The notes: generated by a model not told the origin, from the sequence alone. Shown: positions 10,041-19,337, numbered from the stretch's first letter. The stretch: 64,000 bases of DNA from Trichomonas vaginalis G3 (GCF_026262505.1 NC_067205.1:12648001-12712000); one strand, 5' to 3'. Numbers and translations: made by a program.

Positions 10041-10963
10041 AATTGTACGATGTATATTTGAAATTCTAAACAATTTCGTAGCTTCTATTTCTTCTGTCAG
10101 TATGTCAAAAGTTTTAACAATGCCGAAAGTTTCTTTATACTTCTTCTTGACGTCAGATAGAAGGAAATCGTCAGCTGTTGGATAGTTTTTGTTCAGAAAT
10201 GCTAACATGTCCATTTTATCTTCTGCTGGTTTCTCTACTTCTTTCTTTAAGTCAGCATAGTCGTTTCTCATACGTTCTATCTCTTTTAGTGAGTAGTTAT
10301 ATTTCCTCATTGCTGCTTTACATTTTGAACATTGCGGATTCATTTTTGCGTTATACATTGAAATTTGACCTGCTAGAACAACTAAGGCGTCAATGGTTTT
10401 CTTTAACTCAAAAGTTGTTGGTTTTATTTGTCCATTCCATATTTTACATCTTTTATCTTTATCTCTTATCTGCCACACACATTCAGCAACTAATGAAACA
10501 AAGTTATCGTAGTCTTAAACTCCTCAGATTTATATATGTCAGAAATGTTTTTATAAACCATGTCGCAATCTTTGTTCATAACTTTATGGTTGCAATGATA
10601 TCCTAGAAACTCATAGTTTACTTTACGTATGAACTTCTTTATTTCTACTGAGTCAGTTGGTTTCACTTCTATTTCATCGAATTCATGAATAGTGAGCTTT
10701 TGTTGTTGGATTTCAGGCAATTTGGGTAAATGGTCAATAATGTCCTGCATGTCATAAAGATACTGTTCATTTGTTTCATCTTTCGCACTACAGTCTAAAT
10801 TACTTGTTAAAAGTTCTTGCTTAATTCTTTGTATTTCTGTCTCAAAAGTATATGAAGAAGGAATGAAGCTTTTCATCTCTACCAACATAGATGTAGGATT
10901 CATGACTAGCGAGTTTGGTGCTGTAGTTGTTTGAATTGTTGTAGAACCTATTGTTGAAATCAT
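10023..10963 (-). pseudogene. Uncharacterised Maverick gene region
   Basis: The region starts with an ATG at 10,963 under the same leader as the KilA-N genes. The N-terminal part is rich in Thr/Ser, then charged; the C-terminal part contains CSKCKAAM, a possible half of a metal-binding site, a charged helical stretch, and a basic end (HRTIHVKRL). No family is recognised. Sharing its leader with two KilA-N genes suggests it belongs to the same expression group, perhaps early regulators. This copy appears not to be whole. Confidence 0.5.
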
Positions 10964-11018
10964 ATCTTTACATACAAGATAAAAAAATAAATAAAAATAA
11001 AACTAACTTTATTTTTTC
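10961..11018 (-). promoter_or_regulatory. Shared leader/promoter-like block, copy 3
   Basis: ATCTTGTATGTAAAGAT abuts the ATG at 10,963. Further upstream the AT-rich stretch and a CTTAAGGAAATTCATGA segment match the DNA around 9,000-9,030 and 9,737-9,752. Confidence 0.5.
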
Positions 11019-11077
11019 TATCTTAAGGAAATTCATGAAAATTCACGAGAAAGCTAAAGCAATCTGAGCCGCTAAGC

Positions 11078-11171
11078 GGTGAGAAAACAGGTGAGAAAAC
11101 AGGTGAAAAACAGGTGAAAAAGGAGGTGAGAAATTAGGTGAGAAATTAGGTGAAATCTCACCTCTTCACCT
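11078..11171. repeat. Array of GGTGA repeats with TCACC partner
   Basis: Eight GGTGA pentamers (AGGTGAGAAAACAGGTG and similar) are followed by TCACCTCTTCACC. The right half is the reverse complement of the core of the 106-bp repeats at 9,788 and 9,967. It sits immediately downstream of the minus-strand integrase region. Similar elements occur downstream of the genes ending at 10,023 and 19,864, so they may mark or process transcript 3' ends. Confidence 0.75.
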
Positions 11172-11210
11172 AAAATATATTTTTGTCTGATTTACATCTA
11201 ATGAAAAAGT

Positions 11211-12292
11211 TTAGAAGAATTTTCTTATTCTTTCTGGCATATTTTTGTCTTTCCAGTACTCCCGCTCTAATGGTCCCAGATGTGTTGGCTTCGACTCTCT
11301 CAAGTTCTTAGATGGTATAACATCTTCAACGCCTCCTTCATATCTTACTTTATAAGTGTCATCGTTTGTGTTATAGCCAAGTATTTCAATAACCACTCCT
11401 CGCTTTGCTTCGTCAATGGTTTCAGCAAGTTTGCCATTACTACTTTCGACTAATTTATGACGAGGGTAAAACGCTATGGAGTCGTCAGCAGCTTTTATAA
11501 GATATCCATTACCTTGCGTAGAGTCTACGATATAATAATTTCGACTTAACCTTAAACGTTTCTTTGTCAATGGTTTGTCGTCAAGAACTACACGAACTTT
11601 TGTACCAGGAATGAGGGTAAATTGTGTTGAATTTCTGATATTTTGTGTTTGGCTTCGTTTCTTTTGTATATACTTTTCTTCTTGTTGTTGTGTCATTGAA
11701 TTTGGTGTATGTCCTGTTGTAGAATGTGTTGAGGAATTATATACTTCGAGAAAATGTTTCATTGTTTCTTCGGTAAAGTCTCGCTCTTGATTTAAATCTC
11801 TGAGCGTTCTTATGAAGCGGTTTATGATGCCGAGTATGTTATGGTTATGGTCTTCAGTAGTGTAGTGAGTTATGTTATGCTTAATGAGAAATTCTGTGAT
11901 TTCATTACTGAGGTATGCACTGTCTTGGTCTGATGTTAAAGTACTTGGGCTATGTTCTGCTACAAACTTTTGTAAAACTCTTAACACTTCACGAGTTCCT
12001 TTATTTTTCATTATATGCAAGCTTTACGAGTGTTAACATTAATGAAGATGAGGAATGGTTTATGTCCTCCTTTTCTGCTTTGAATGAGAGTGTCAAATTG
12101 GTATGCGTCAGGAGTGTTGGAGTAAATTGGTAAAAAGTAGTCGTAAGGGTTTATTTTTGTTTGATGTACAACATTTTTGTCAAAGAACTTTTTAACTTCA
12201 GCTCTGTTAGTAAATCCCCAACTTTTTGCTGCTTCATTGAACTTCTTAAATGACCTCCATGGATGTTGTTCGAATACTTCTTTCAAGCTCAT
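11211..12292 (-). pseudogene. Maverick retroviral-type integrase region (rve/DDE)
   Basis: This region carries the integrase that would insert the element, broken in this copy. The core has DAYQFDTLI around the first acidic position, TLTSDQDSAYLS around the second and the downstream INRFIRTLRD helix typical of Polinton/Ginger/retroviral integrases. The C-terminal part has a small barrel-like segment (AKRGVVIEILGYNTNDDTY) like the chromo/SH3-type tails of Polinton integrases. Integrase near one end of the element's fibre/capsid block is a usual Maverick arrangement. Confidence 0.85.
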
Positions 12293-12327
12293 TTATGTAA
12301 AGTTAAAGATTTTATTCTAGGCTCAAG

Positions 12328-12344
12328 CGCGTTCATTGAACGCG
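12328..12344. repeat. Mini-palindrome at the fibre gene 3' end
   Basis: CGCGTTCATTGAACGCG forms a perfect 7-bp stem with a 3-nt loop straddling the 3' end of the fibre frame. It belongs to a set of short GC-rich palindromes scattered in this AT-rich element (2,275; 2,288; 11,069; 19,224; 19,239). Confidence 0.7.
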
Positions 12345-15308
12345 GTACCATGCGAATATAGTCACAAATGGTGGCATATAATCTGCACCCGAGCCTGTTG
12401 GATTTGTTGTGAAAGTGTGTGAATGATTTCCTCCCGGTTCAGTTTGTCGAAAAATCTTTTTTGCTGAATTGTTATAAGATGGAGATAAAACGTCATTGCC
12501 AGCTTCATAGTCTGAGTTGTATAATGGGTGGTCTCTTAATGAGTGGCTATGGTCGCCAGAAAAGTTTGTAGTTCCTGTATGAGTGTGTGGGGGTAAGTTT
12601 GCTTCTTTAATTTTCTTCGAACCTCCTGTTTGCTTTGAATATCTAGCACAGTATAAGAATTTATCTACAATCTGCTTCCACGTACCAAAACCTAAAACTG
12701 TTTCTGGATTTGTTGAATTCATCGACGTATAAATAGAGCCTATAGGATATAATGTTTGAAGTATTTCAGTCTTTAATGTTTGAAGCTCTGTTTTGTCTGC
12801 TTTCTTATCATATAAATCTTGAGCAGTGAATTTAACATTATTTTCATCATCCATGACATAAACATTTTTACAGCTAATTTCTTTCTTCGTTGTTATGTTT
12901 TCATTCGATGTTAAACCTTGTGGAAAGTTAGGAGGTTTATAATATAATGCATCCCCACCAGTTCCGCCAACCGTTCCTTCAACACTTTCTATAGCAACAG
13001 TTGAGAAGGAGTTATGTGTATGTTCTTTATCTGCTTTTTTATCTAACATTGCTGGTAGTTCATGTGTTTCAAAGTTTCTGACATGACCTTCAATGTTCAT
13101 ACATTTACTATTTAAGGAGTTTAGTGTATCTTTTACGCTTGTACTTGGATTCTCTAAAGGTGCACTTGAACCAAGGGTATAGTTCAATATTATGTCGTCT
13201 GCTCTAACAGTAGTGAAGGATTCATGTGTATGGTTCTTGTCAGCTTTACTATTTAATGTAGCTTGAAGTTCATTTATATCGGAGATATTGTGTTTATGAG
13301 ATTTCAAAACTTTGTTGGTTGCGTCAAGTTCATCTTTGTCAGCTTTACTTTTAATAGCATCTTCAAACGTTATTTTTGACTTAACTCTCAAAGTAAATCT
13401 TGGTTCAACTAATACACCTTTAACAGAGAAAGTAGAGGCATAAATTTCATCGTTATAACTAAATGCTTCTGGTGCTTTACCCGTGTCATACTGTACAGTA
13501 CAGCTTATGTCATAACCTTTAGCACGAATGTATTTATATCTTCTTTCATTGGGGTCTTCCGTCTTCACTTCATCACTTCGTGTTAAATATCCATGGTAGT
13601 CCGTTATAATCTGTTCGTCTGAAGTTATATAATGAACGTGGTTCTTGACTTTATCACTCAGAGCTAAAAGCTCATTTTTGTCTGCTTTTTCGGCTAATTT
13701 CTCATTAACATCATTCACTTCTAATTCAACTCTTCCGCCAGAACTCTTATTATCATTAATCTTTTTCATTAATTCGGTAATTACGTCATAAAGACTATAT
13801 TCTGTTTTCGGTTTTGTAAATAATGAGTCAAAATTTCTTTTCATCATTACATCGCTGACATTAATGATATCACCAATTCCTTTTTCATTTATTCTCTTCA
13901 TTAATTCTGCAATAATGACGAATATATAATCTGTTAATTTATTCTCTTCATCGAGGGTTATAGAATGTTTTGAAATTGAATCATTAACTCCTCTAAATAA
14001 ATCAATAACTTCAGGATACACGTTTTTAATGTCTCGAATAACCCGACCAGTATCCTGTTGTTCATGTTCTTTGTTCCCGTCGTTACGTGGTTTTATATCT
14101 CTAACCATCATCAACGCAGCCATAACCGGAGGGTTTGTTGCTATCTGTTCGAAAATCTGACCGTTATGTATGGTATATCTAAATAATTTCTTTGTGTTTG
14201 TTAAAACATTTGAAACAAGTCTTTTAAAACCATCTACAAAATTTCCTGTTTCACCTAATGTTCTTGCAGCATTTACAAGCTCACCCATTCCCGCTTTTGA
14301 CCCCAAAAACGTCCATATTGCATTTATTTCACTTTGTATAGTTGTCCATTCAGCGAAACTAACACCCGCATTCGCTAAGCTGAAAATGAAATTCAGTGGA
14401 TCGAACTTAATTCCACCTTCTTTTTCAATTTCAACGAACTCACTAACATGAGATTTTAAGTATTCTTTCGTTAAAATTGTTTTCCCCGATGTTATGTCAT
14501 TAACGAAACTATCACCGTCAAAAGTTAACGAATTCAATTTCGTCGTTGATGCTTTTATTTCATACACCGCTTTATTGATAGTTTTTGGCTCACCTTCTTT
14601 AGAAGCATATGAAACATTAATGAATGAATTATATGTATTCGTGAATGAATTAAAATCAATGATTTTCATTAATGACGCCTTTAATGATTCATTTACTGTC
14701 GAATCCCTTAAAGTAATTAATGAACTGTCATTTATGAAAGGTACACTGCAAATCGTCGAGTTTGGATCAAATGCTGTAGTTGGTGCAGGAATATTAATGA
14801 TATAAGTCATTAAATCATTAAGTGACGTAAATAATGTTGTTGTTTTTGATTTAATTTCTTTAGCATCTGTTATATACGGTAATTTTATTTCTGTAGTTTC
14901 TGAATTAAAGATATTCGCTAAAATGTTTTGTAAACTGTTTTGAACAGCTGTGTAAACCGTTGAATCCGGAACTCTTACGATTTCACCGTCCTTAATAAAA
15001 GGCATTGCACATGGTGTAGTGCTTGGGTCAAATCTTTCGGGATTATAATTCAACATATATTCTAACGCTTCATATACAGACTTATATACTGTTGTGTCGT
15101 TCTTCATGACAACTTCACCATTTACAATGAATGGCATAGTACATGGAGTTAAAATAGGGTCAAACTTTTCATAGTCCTTCCATGTTATGTATTTCTCGGT
15201 ATTTCCATCAGAAATAACAATATATTTGTCAGTAAGTGTGAGAGAGTATTGACCAAAATATAAACGTTTAGCTCTGTCAGCTTCATACGCATATGCAGCA
15301 ATACTCAT
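12333..15308 (-). CDS. Maverick adhesion fibre with phage tail-collar-like tip
   Basis: A single 991-codon frame, ATG at 15,308. The N-terminus (residues 1-60) is a probable attachment domain. Three repeats with FDP-TPCTMPFI, FDP-TPCAMPFI and FDP-TICSVPFI follow (about residues 50-210). The shaft includes four KADK-type repeats, several paired with HTH (KADKNHTHESF, KADKEHTHNSF), typical of trimeric viral and phage fibres. The last ~150 residues match phage tail-collar/short-tail-fibre tips: YPIGSIYTSMNSTNPETVLG, FGTWKQI, NLPPHTHTG, HSHS and final MPPFVTIFAWYRVQ. The HxH pairs in gp12-like tips bind metal. The protein likely binds a host or particle surface; that role is inference. The left boundary of the 13.5-kb repeat lies inside this gene at 14,331. 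Confidence 0.8.
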   Translation of the reverse strand: MSIAAYAYEADRAKRLYFGQYSLTLTDKYIVISDGNTEKYITWKDYEKFDPILTPCTMPFIVNGEVVMKNDTTVYKSVYEALEYMLNYNPERFDPSTTPCAMPFIKDGEIVRVPDSTVYTAVQNSLQNILANIFNSETTEIKLPYITDAKEIKSKTTTLFTSLNDLMTYIINIPAPTTAFDPNSTICSVPFINDSSLITLRDSTVNESLKASLMKIIDFNSFTNTYNSFINVSYASKEGEPKTINKAVYEIKASTTKLNSLTFDGDSFVNDITSGKTILTKEYLKSHVSEFVEIEKEGGIKFDPLNFIFSLANAGVSFAEWTTIQSEINAIWTFLGSKAGMGELVNAARTLGETGNFVDGFKRLVSNVLTNTKKLFRYTIHNGQIFEQIATNPPVMAALMMVRDIKPRNDGNKEHEQQDTGRVIRDIKNVYPEVIDLFRGVNDSISKHSITLDEENKLTDYIFVIIAELMKRINEKGIGDIINVSDVMMKRNFDSLFTKPKTEYSLYDVITELMKKINDNKSSGGRVELEVNDVNEKLAEKADKNELLALSDKVKNHVHYITSDEQIITDYHGYLTRSDEVKTEDPNERRYKYIRAKGYDISCTVQYDTGKAPEAFSYNDEIYASTFSVKGVLVEPRFTLRVKSKITFEDAIKSKADKDELDATNKVLKSHKHNISDINELQATLNSKADKNHTHESFTTVRADDIILNYTLGSSAPLENPSTSVKDTLNSLNSKCMNIEGHVRNFETHELPAMLDKKADKEHTHNSFSTVAIESVEGTVGGTGGDALYYKPPNFPQGLTSNENITTKKEISCKNVYVMDDENNVKFTAQDLYDKKADKTELQTLKTEILQTLYPIGSIYTSMNSTNPETVLGFGTWKQIVDKFLYCARYSKQTGGSKKIKEANLPPHTHTGTTNFSGDHSHSLRDHPLYNSDYEAGNDVLSPSYNNSAKKIFRQTEPGGNHSHTFTTNPTGSGADYMPPFVTIFAWYRVQ

Positions 15309-15325
15309 ATTTTAATGAGAATAAA
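15309..15325. promoter_or_regulatory. 17-bp head-to-head promoter gap
   Basis: The fibre gene (minus) and the penton-like region (plus) start 17 bp apart, with AT-rich ATTTTAATGAGAATAAA between. Any promoter must be bidirectional or lie inside coding sequence. Confidence 0.55.
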
Positions 15326-16098
15326 ATGTTGTTCTATTTGCAAAGTACAGACCCAAACGAATACGGGACAGTAAAGCTACAAACAAACTTAGGTCTTCAG
15401 AATGAGCCACTTGCATTCAGAATGGTTGACTTAATACTATGCTTCATTCGTTATAACTGACGAAACAGATTTCATGGAGCTTGAAATAGATGGAAAGAAG
15501 CACGAAATAAGATTTCACAATAATGTAGAATATAAGATGGAAACATTAGCTGGAGTGTTAAATGCTCTCATAAATACTACAATAAACAAGGATAACGAAG
15601 AAAACTTAATGAATGTTAAACTTATTGCAGGAGTTTTGAAGTTCAGTTATGCGAAGGAGTTTAAGATACCAAGAATGAGTCATAGAGTACAACTTCTTTT
15701 GGGAGCATACCATATGACATTTCCTTTGAAAAGTGTTGACAAAACGATTGAGATGAAATCTGTTCCATACGTATGTTATGGTAATTGTTTGTACATTGAG
15801 TCAAAAATAGCTAATGTCACAGGTATTTCAGGAGTTAATAGTAAAGGTTCAGTAGAATAAATCCTTCTGTTATGCAGTCAATTCAATGTTCATTCCAAAC
15901 GTTCCTGTCATAGCAACTCATTTAGGTAAATGGGTTCGCATTAGTCCTCATAATTTGAAAGACATGCAATTCAGACTTGTTGACTTTCAAGGAGAGCCTG
16001 TAGAACTGAAGGCACCAGTGCGAATGACTGTTGAAGTTGACTTTTTAGAAAATATTAAATGCAACAGCTTACAAGAGAACTCAGAGCTAAAAATATAA
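15326..16098 (+). pseudogene. Maverick penton-like minor capsid region
   Basis: Starts at the ATG at 15,326 (LFYLQSTDPNEYG). The first part is beta-rich (MELEIDGKKHEIRFHNN, then FSYAKEFKIPRMSHRVQLL). The last part ends with FRLVDFQGEPVELKAPVRMT and a VEVDF strand, a pattern like the C-terminal strands of Polinton/virophage penton proteins, where a d-G-x-p turn precedes the last strand. The divergent fibre gene next door fits: fibres attach to pentons. Not whole in this copy. Family call is moderate because no alignment was run. Confidence 0.5.
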
Positions 16099-16298
16099 AG
16101 TATGAATGTTATGTATTAGGTCATGAACTTTGGTTGTTGCTGTTTGATGAAACAAATGAGTTAGTTATGTCAGTCAAGAGAACAGAAAAATATTGTGTTA
16201 GTGAAAACTGCACCAAGTCAATAAGATTAGGTTTGCATTATGAAGATGAGTTCGATACTGTTGAAGAAGTTTTGGATAGATACTATAAGTTGCTTTAA
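16059..16298 (+). CDS. Small Maverick protein of 79 residues
   Basis: ATG at 16,059, overlapping the 3' end of the penton-like region by 40 bp in another frame, a common compact viral arrangement. It has an N-terminal charged helix, a strand pair (YECYVLGHELWLLLFDE), a middle with two cysteines, and an acidic C-terminal helix. Conserved unchanged in all three copies (29,582 and 43,069). It also converges with the next minus-strand gene with a 4-bp overlap. Function unknown. Confidence 0.55.
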   Translation: MQQLTRELRAKNIKYECYVLGHELWLLLFDETNELVMSVKRTEKYCVSENCTKSIRLGLHYEDEFDTVEEVLDRYYKLL

Positions 16299-16908
16299 TT
16301 TACTAAAACATATTTCAAACAAAGCTTATAGTAAGTAGATAGTTTTGTATACTCGTTCGAATATTTATACTTAAACTCAACTCCTGTAGTTCCTGGTGTT
16401 TCAATGATGCGGATGTTACCTATTTTCATGAATATTGGCGTTTGACCACAGCATTCGATTTCAGGGTCGAGATAGTCAATGACACATTGCTTTCCTGTTA
16501 TTCGTGATATAACATTTTCAAGGTCCTCCTTTGTTAGAATTATTTGGTTCTTACTTATAAGATTTATCAAAAGCTTCTTATCGTCTTTGAGTAAAATTGT
16601 TTGGTATAACTGAAGAAGGTAATGGTCTACGTTATCTGAAGGATTTGTTTGAACATTTATGTAAGGGTTGTCGTTGGCTTCTCTTGAAAGAATTTGGTCC
16701 AGTGGTGGATACTCTAACTTAACATCTGATGTAGCGTTAGCGTTTGAAGCTGTGTTTAAATTCACGGATTTCAGCTCTGGTTCTTTTTCTTTCAAACACT
16801 CGAACTATAGTTCTTTATGACAATATTGTTTGTCGTTCGTGAGTCAACATTTGATGTTGGTTCAATTGGAACATTAACGGCACCAGCTAAGATGGATTTG
16901 CTTCTCAT
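16295..16908 (-). pseudogene. Maverick gene of ~204 codons, function unknown
   Basis: The start corresponds to the ATG at 16,908, by comparison with the open equivalents at 30,432 and 43,919. The N-terminal third is disordered (Asn, Thr, Ala-rich). The C-terminal ~100 residues form a compact domain with a CVIDYLDPEIECCG segment and a strand-rich end. Not whole in this copy. It lies head-to-head with the next gene across 25 bp. No family recognised. Confidence 0.5.
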
Positions 16909-16933
16909 TTCATATAGAATAAAAACCTTTTAT
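16909..16933. promoter_or_regulatory. 25-bp head-to-head promoter gap
   Basis: Only TTCATATAGAATAAAAACCT and TTTAT separate the start at 16,908 (minus) from the ATG at 16,934 (plus). Confidence 0.5.
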
Positions 16934-17320
16934 ATGTATGAAATGAACAATATACTCGACAAGGGTTTGAATGTAAAGCTAACGAATGAAAATATTGTTG
17001 AATTCACTGAGACAGGAGCTGTGTATAAAGATGTAGAACTACTGAACAAAAGAGCAAAGGGAAGAAGCAGGAATATGAACAAAGGGTGGAAGCCTATAAA
17101 AATTTATGTCAATGATGGCTCAGGAGGTTCAAACATAAAGTATGCAGAAAGTTATAGAGTTTATGCTCTCAAAGGTGAAAAGCCTTCATTTAAGAACAGC
17201 TATTCTAACGCATATCCTCAAAAGCTAACGGATGGGGAAGTGGATGATATGAATGACAGCAAAAATATTAACAGAAATGGCGACAGAGATGCATGGAATT
17301 TGTTTACCATCAGTCAATAA
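16934..17320 (+). CDS. Maverick basic protein of ~128 residues
   Basis: I use the ATG at 16,934 (MYEMNNILDKGLNVKL) because the longer frame from 16,817 overlaps the opposite gene. A basic patch (NKRAKGRSRNMNKGWKPIK) is followed by a Gly/Ser turn region and a C-terminal segment with GDRDAWNLFTISQ. The Arg/Lys patch suggests nucleic-acid binding or capsid-interior contact; function unknown. Converges with the ATPase region, 9 bp away. Confidence 0.55.
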   Translation: MYEMNNILDKGLNVKLTNENIVEFTETGAVYKDVELLNKRAKGRSRNMNKGWKPIKIYVNDGSGGSNIKYAESYRVYALKGEKPSFKNSYSNAYPQKLTDGEVDDMNDSKNINRNGDRDAWNLFTISQ

Positions 17321-17329
17321 AGCATAAAT

Positions 17330-18215
17330 TTAAAACAATGTTGGTCGTTCCCATGGAATATTTTTGACTTTAATGGTATTAGTCATGATATGAATCTCAA
17401 GGTATGAACGAGGAGAGATGAGAGACTTATATGCTTCCCAAATTTCTTCAAAAGGTAATGTTATACCTGACTGTTTCCAAATGAGTTCAATATCATAACG
17501 TGAGAAACCTTGAAAGATAACGAAGTCAGTTATGAGACGTTTTATGTTTAAAGCAAGAAAACGCCATGTTTGCATAAGTATTGCTACAGTTAAGTGGTAA
17601 TGTCTGACTTTAGTTATGATGTTAGCTAATGGTGAGTCAGGCTTTGACACTAAACCTTTACCAGCGAAATCATCACAAACTAATAAAGTGTTTGAGGATA
17701 TTTTTTGAAGGGGTATTTTGAAAGTTTTGACAGAATGTAGTTTGTAAGTCGTTTCATATCGTAAACTCCTGAGTATTGACGTAAGTGGTGTTTGTCAATA
17801 ATTCTTTCCATCTCCTCAGAAGTCTTTTGCATTCCTGACTGTATAAATTCAACGATGGCATAATATTTCCTCTTACGTCGAATGTAACGTTGAAGAAATT
17901 CAATGAGTTCACTGTCTGGAACTTTAACGACAGAGGCTTGAACTTTTGACATAAATGTTTTCGCTGTTGAGTCCATAGAGTCTGAAGTTGCTGATATAAT
18001 GATTTGGTCATAGTAAGAGTCGTTTCCTAAACGTTCTGTTATGAGTATATGACGAATGAGGTTGAATGTCTTTCCTGACCCATCTTTCCACAATAGAAAT
18101 AAACACCATTTGAACAGAACTCATAGTCCTTACTGAAAGGAAGAATGAGAGAAGAGTTAAGTTTGTCTGTAGTTTCATTCATGTCTTCATCTACGTCATG
18201 TATTAAATGCTTCAT
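17330..18215 (-). pseudogene. Maverick genome-packaging ATPase region (FtsK/HerA, A32-like)
   Basis: This region corresponds to the open 295-codon gene at 44,343-45,230, which shows the motifs in one frame. It carries a P-loop, a middle basic helical region, Walker B (NTLLVCDDFAG) and the downstream MQTWRFL segment. This family pumps DNA into capsids in Polintons, adenovirus-like and nucleocytoplasmic viruses. Broken in this copy. It begins 16 bp from the divergent gene at 18,232. Confidence 0.85.
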
Positions 18216-18231
18216 TTTATCTCCATTAAAA
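18216..18231. promoter_or_regulatory. 16-bp head-to-head promoter gap
   Basis: TTTATCTCCATTAAAA is all that separates the ATPase start (18,215, minus) from the ATG at 18,232 (plus); identical in the other two copies. Confidence 0.55.
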
Positions 18232-19113
18232 ATGCAAGTCAGAAATATTCAGAACATAGCACCGAGTCTAACTGACAAGAGTATAAAGATATACTATGAA
18301 CATGTTATGATGAAACCAACCAAAATTCAAGAAAGTCAGTATACTTATGAATATCCAAGACACTGGGTAGAGTATGTAGGAGGTGAGAAAGCTATTGAAA
18401 TCAGACAGGTTCGAAGTATTCCAGCAGGAAGAACAATATTATTGAAGAACTTTAATGTTTTGAGATATAATGATGAAACAAAGAAGCAAGATAGTTTTCC
18501 CTGTTGCTGTGTATGTGAACTTAGATACAGGAGATGACATGAAAGTTTTTAATACAAAGCTTCAAACGGTAGTGAGAGAACAACTGACTGCGGAAGGACA
18601 TCCATTACCTTCAGAAGTTACCATAGCATATAATTTTGAAACAAACTCAATAGATTTTAAAGTCATCTCTGCAAAGAAGTCAGGATTTACATTTAATGAA
18701 GCAGATGTATATTCGAATGAAAACTTCAAAGCTATTGCATGGTTAGATAATGACGATTGCTTTAAGAAAATATTTAAATACAGTGACTCAACAATGTCAA
18801 TAGATGACCTTCGTGGAATGTTACCATCGACGTTTACAGTAGAAGGTTCAGCAGGATTGCTTACAAGATTTCAATTGGTGGTATTTGGTCTCGTGAGAAC
18901 ATTGTTATAAAATCCAGTATAAGTGAATTTGCTGAAGAATCTATATTATGTCTTTCAAACTACATGTATTCGCCGCCGAAGCATTATAGTATAACAAACT
19001 TTGTCAGTAAGTTTAACATAAGACTTGTCGAACCTTCTTCAATGAAAGATGTTGTGCTACCTAAAGATGGAAAGGATGGACTCATTATTGAGATGATTTT
19101 AATTGCATATTAA
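18232..19113 (+). pseudogene. Maverick putative minor capsid protein region
   Basis: Equivalent to open frames at 31,759-32,640 and 45,247-46,128 (about 293 codons from this ATG). Beta-rich, with HWVEYVGGEKAIEIRQVRSI early, a middle VAVYVNLDTGDDMKV, and a C-terminal segment resembling that of the 2,797-3,501 gene. Its place between the packaging ATPase and a basic capsid-style protein, plus the strand content, suggest a structural protein. Not whole in this copy. Function is inference. Confidence 0.5.
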
Positions 19114-19337
19114 ATGAGCTTGTTCTTGAAGGTCATTCATGATGAAATAACTGTTGTAGAAGATGTTAGCAATTGTTCAGACATTTTATTGAGAATAGAT
19201 GAGATAAGAAAGAAGTTAGATAGACCGCAAAGCGGTGAGGGCGAAGCCGTGAGAATGTTTATGTTTCATTGACTTTCTCCAGTAACGAGAACTTTTATGA
19301 GATAATATTGAAGAGAGATGATTTTAATATGGTGTAA
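19114..19337 (+). pseudogene. Small Maverick protein, 74 codons in copy 3
   Basis: Directly follows the previous gene (stop TAA then ATG) and ends one codon before the next, so three genes are packed with no gaps. A short alpha/beta protein with a coding insertion of two mini-palindromes (ACCGCAAAGCGGT at 19,224 and GGGCGAAGCC at 19,239). Open equivalent at 46,129-46,353. Function unknown. Confidence 0.5.
19224..19248. repeat. Tandem mini-palindromes inside a coding frame
   Basis: ACCGCAAAGCGGT and the adjacent GGGCGAAGCC form two tiny hairpins in an otherwise AT-rich gene. They recur in all three copies (about 32,751 and 46,240). Confidence 0.7.

Noticed and set aside
14170-14805. Plus-strand open frames inside the fibre gene (also 28,016 and 41,500)
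   Set aside because: They are antisense shadows of a long, motif-bearing minus-strand gene.
16817-16933. Upstream extension of the basic protein frame (also at 30,341 and 43,828)
   Set aside because: It is antisense to the neighbouring gene's N-terminus; the ATG at 16,934 is a better start.
18145-18231. Upstream extension of the putative minor capsid gene (start at 18,145; also 31,672 and 45,160)
   Set aside because: It overlaps the start of the ATPase on the opposite strand. The ATG at 18,232 gives a clean 16-bp divergent gap in all copies.
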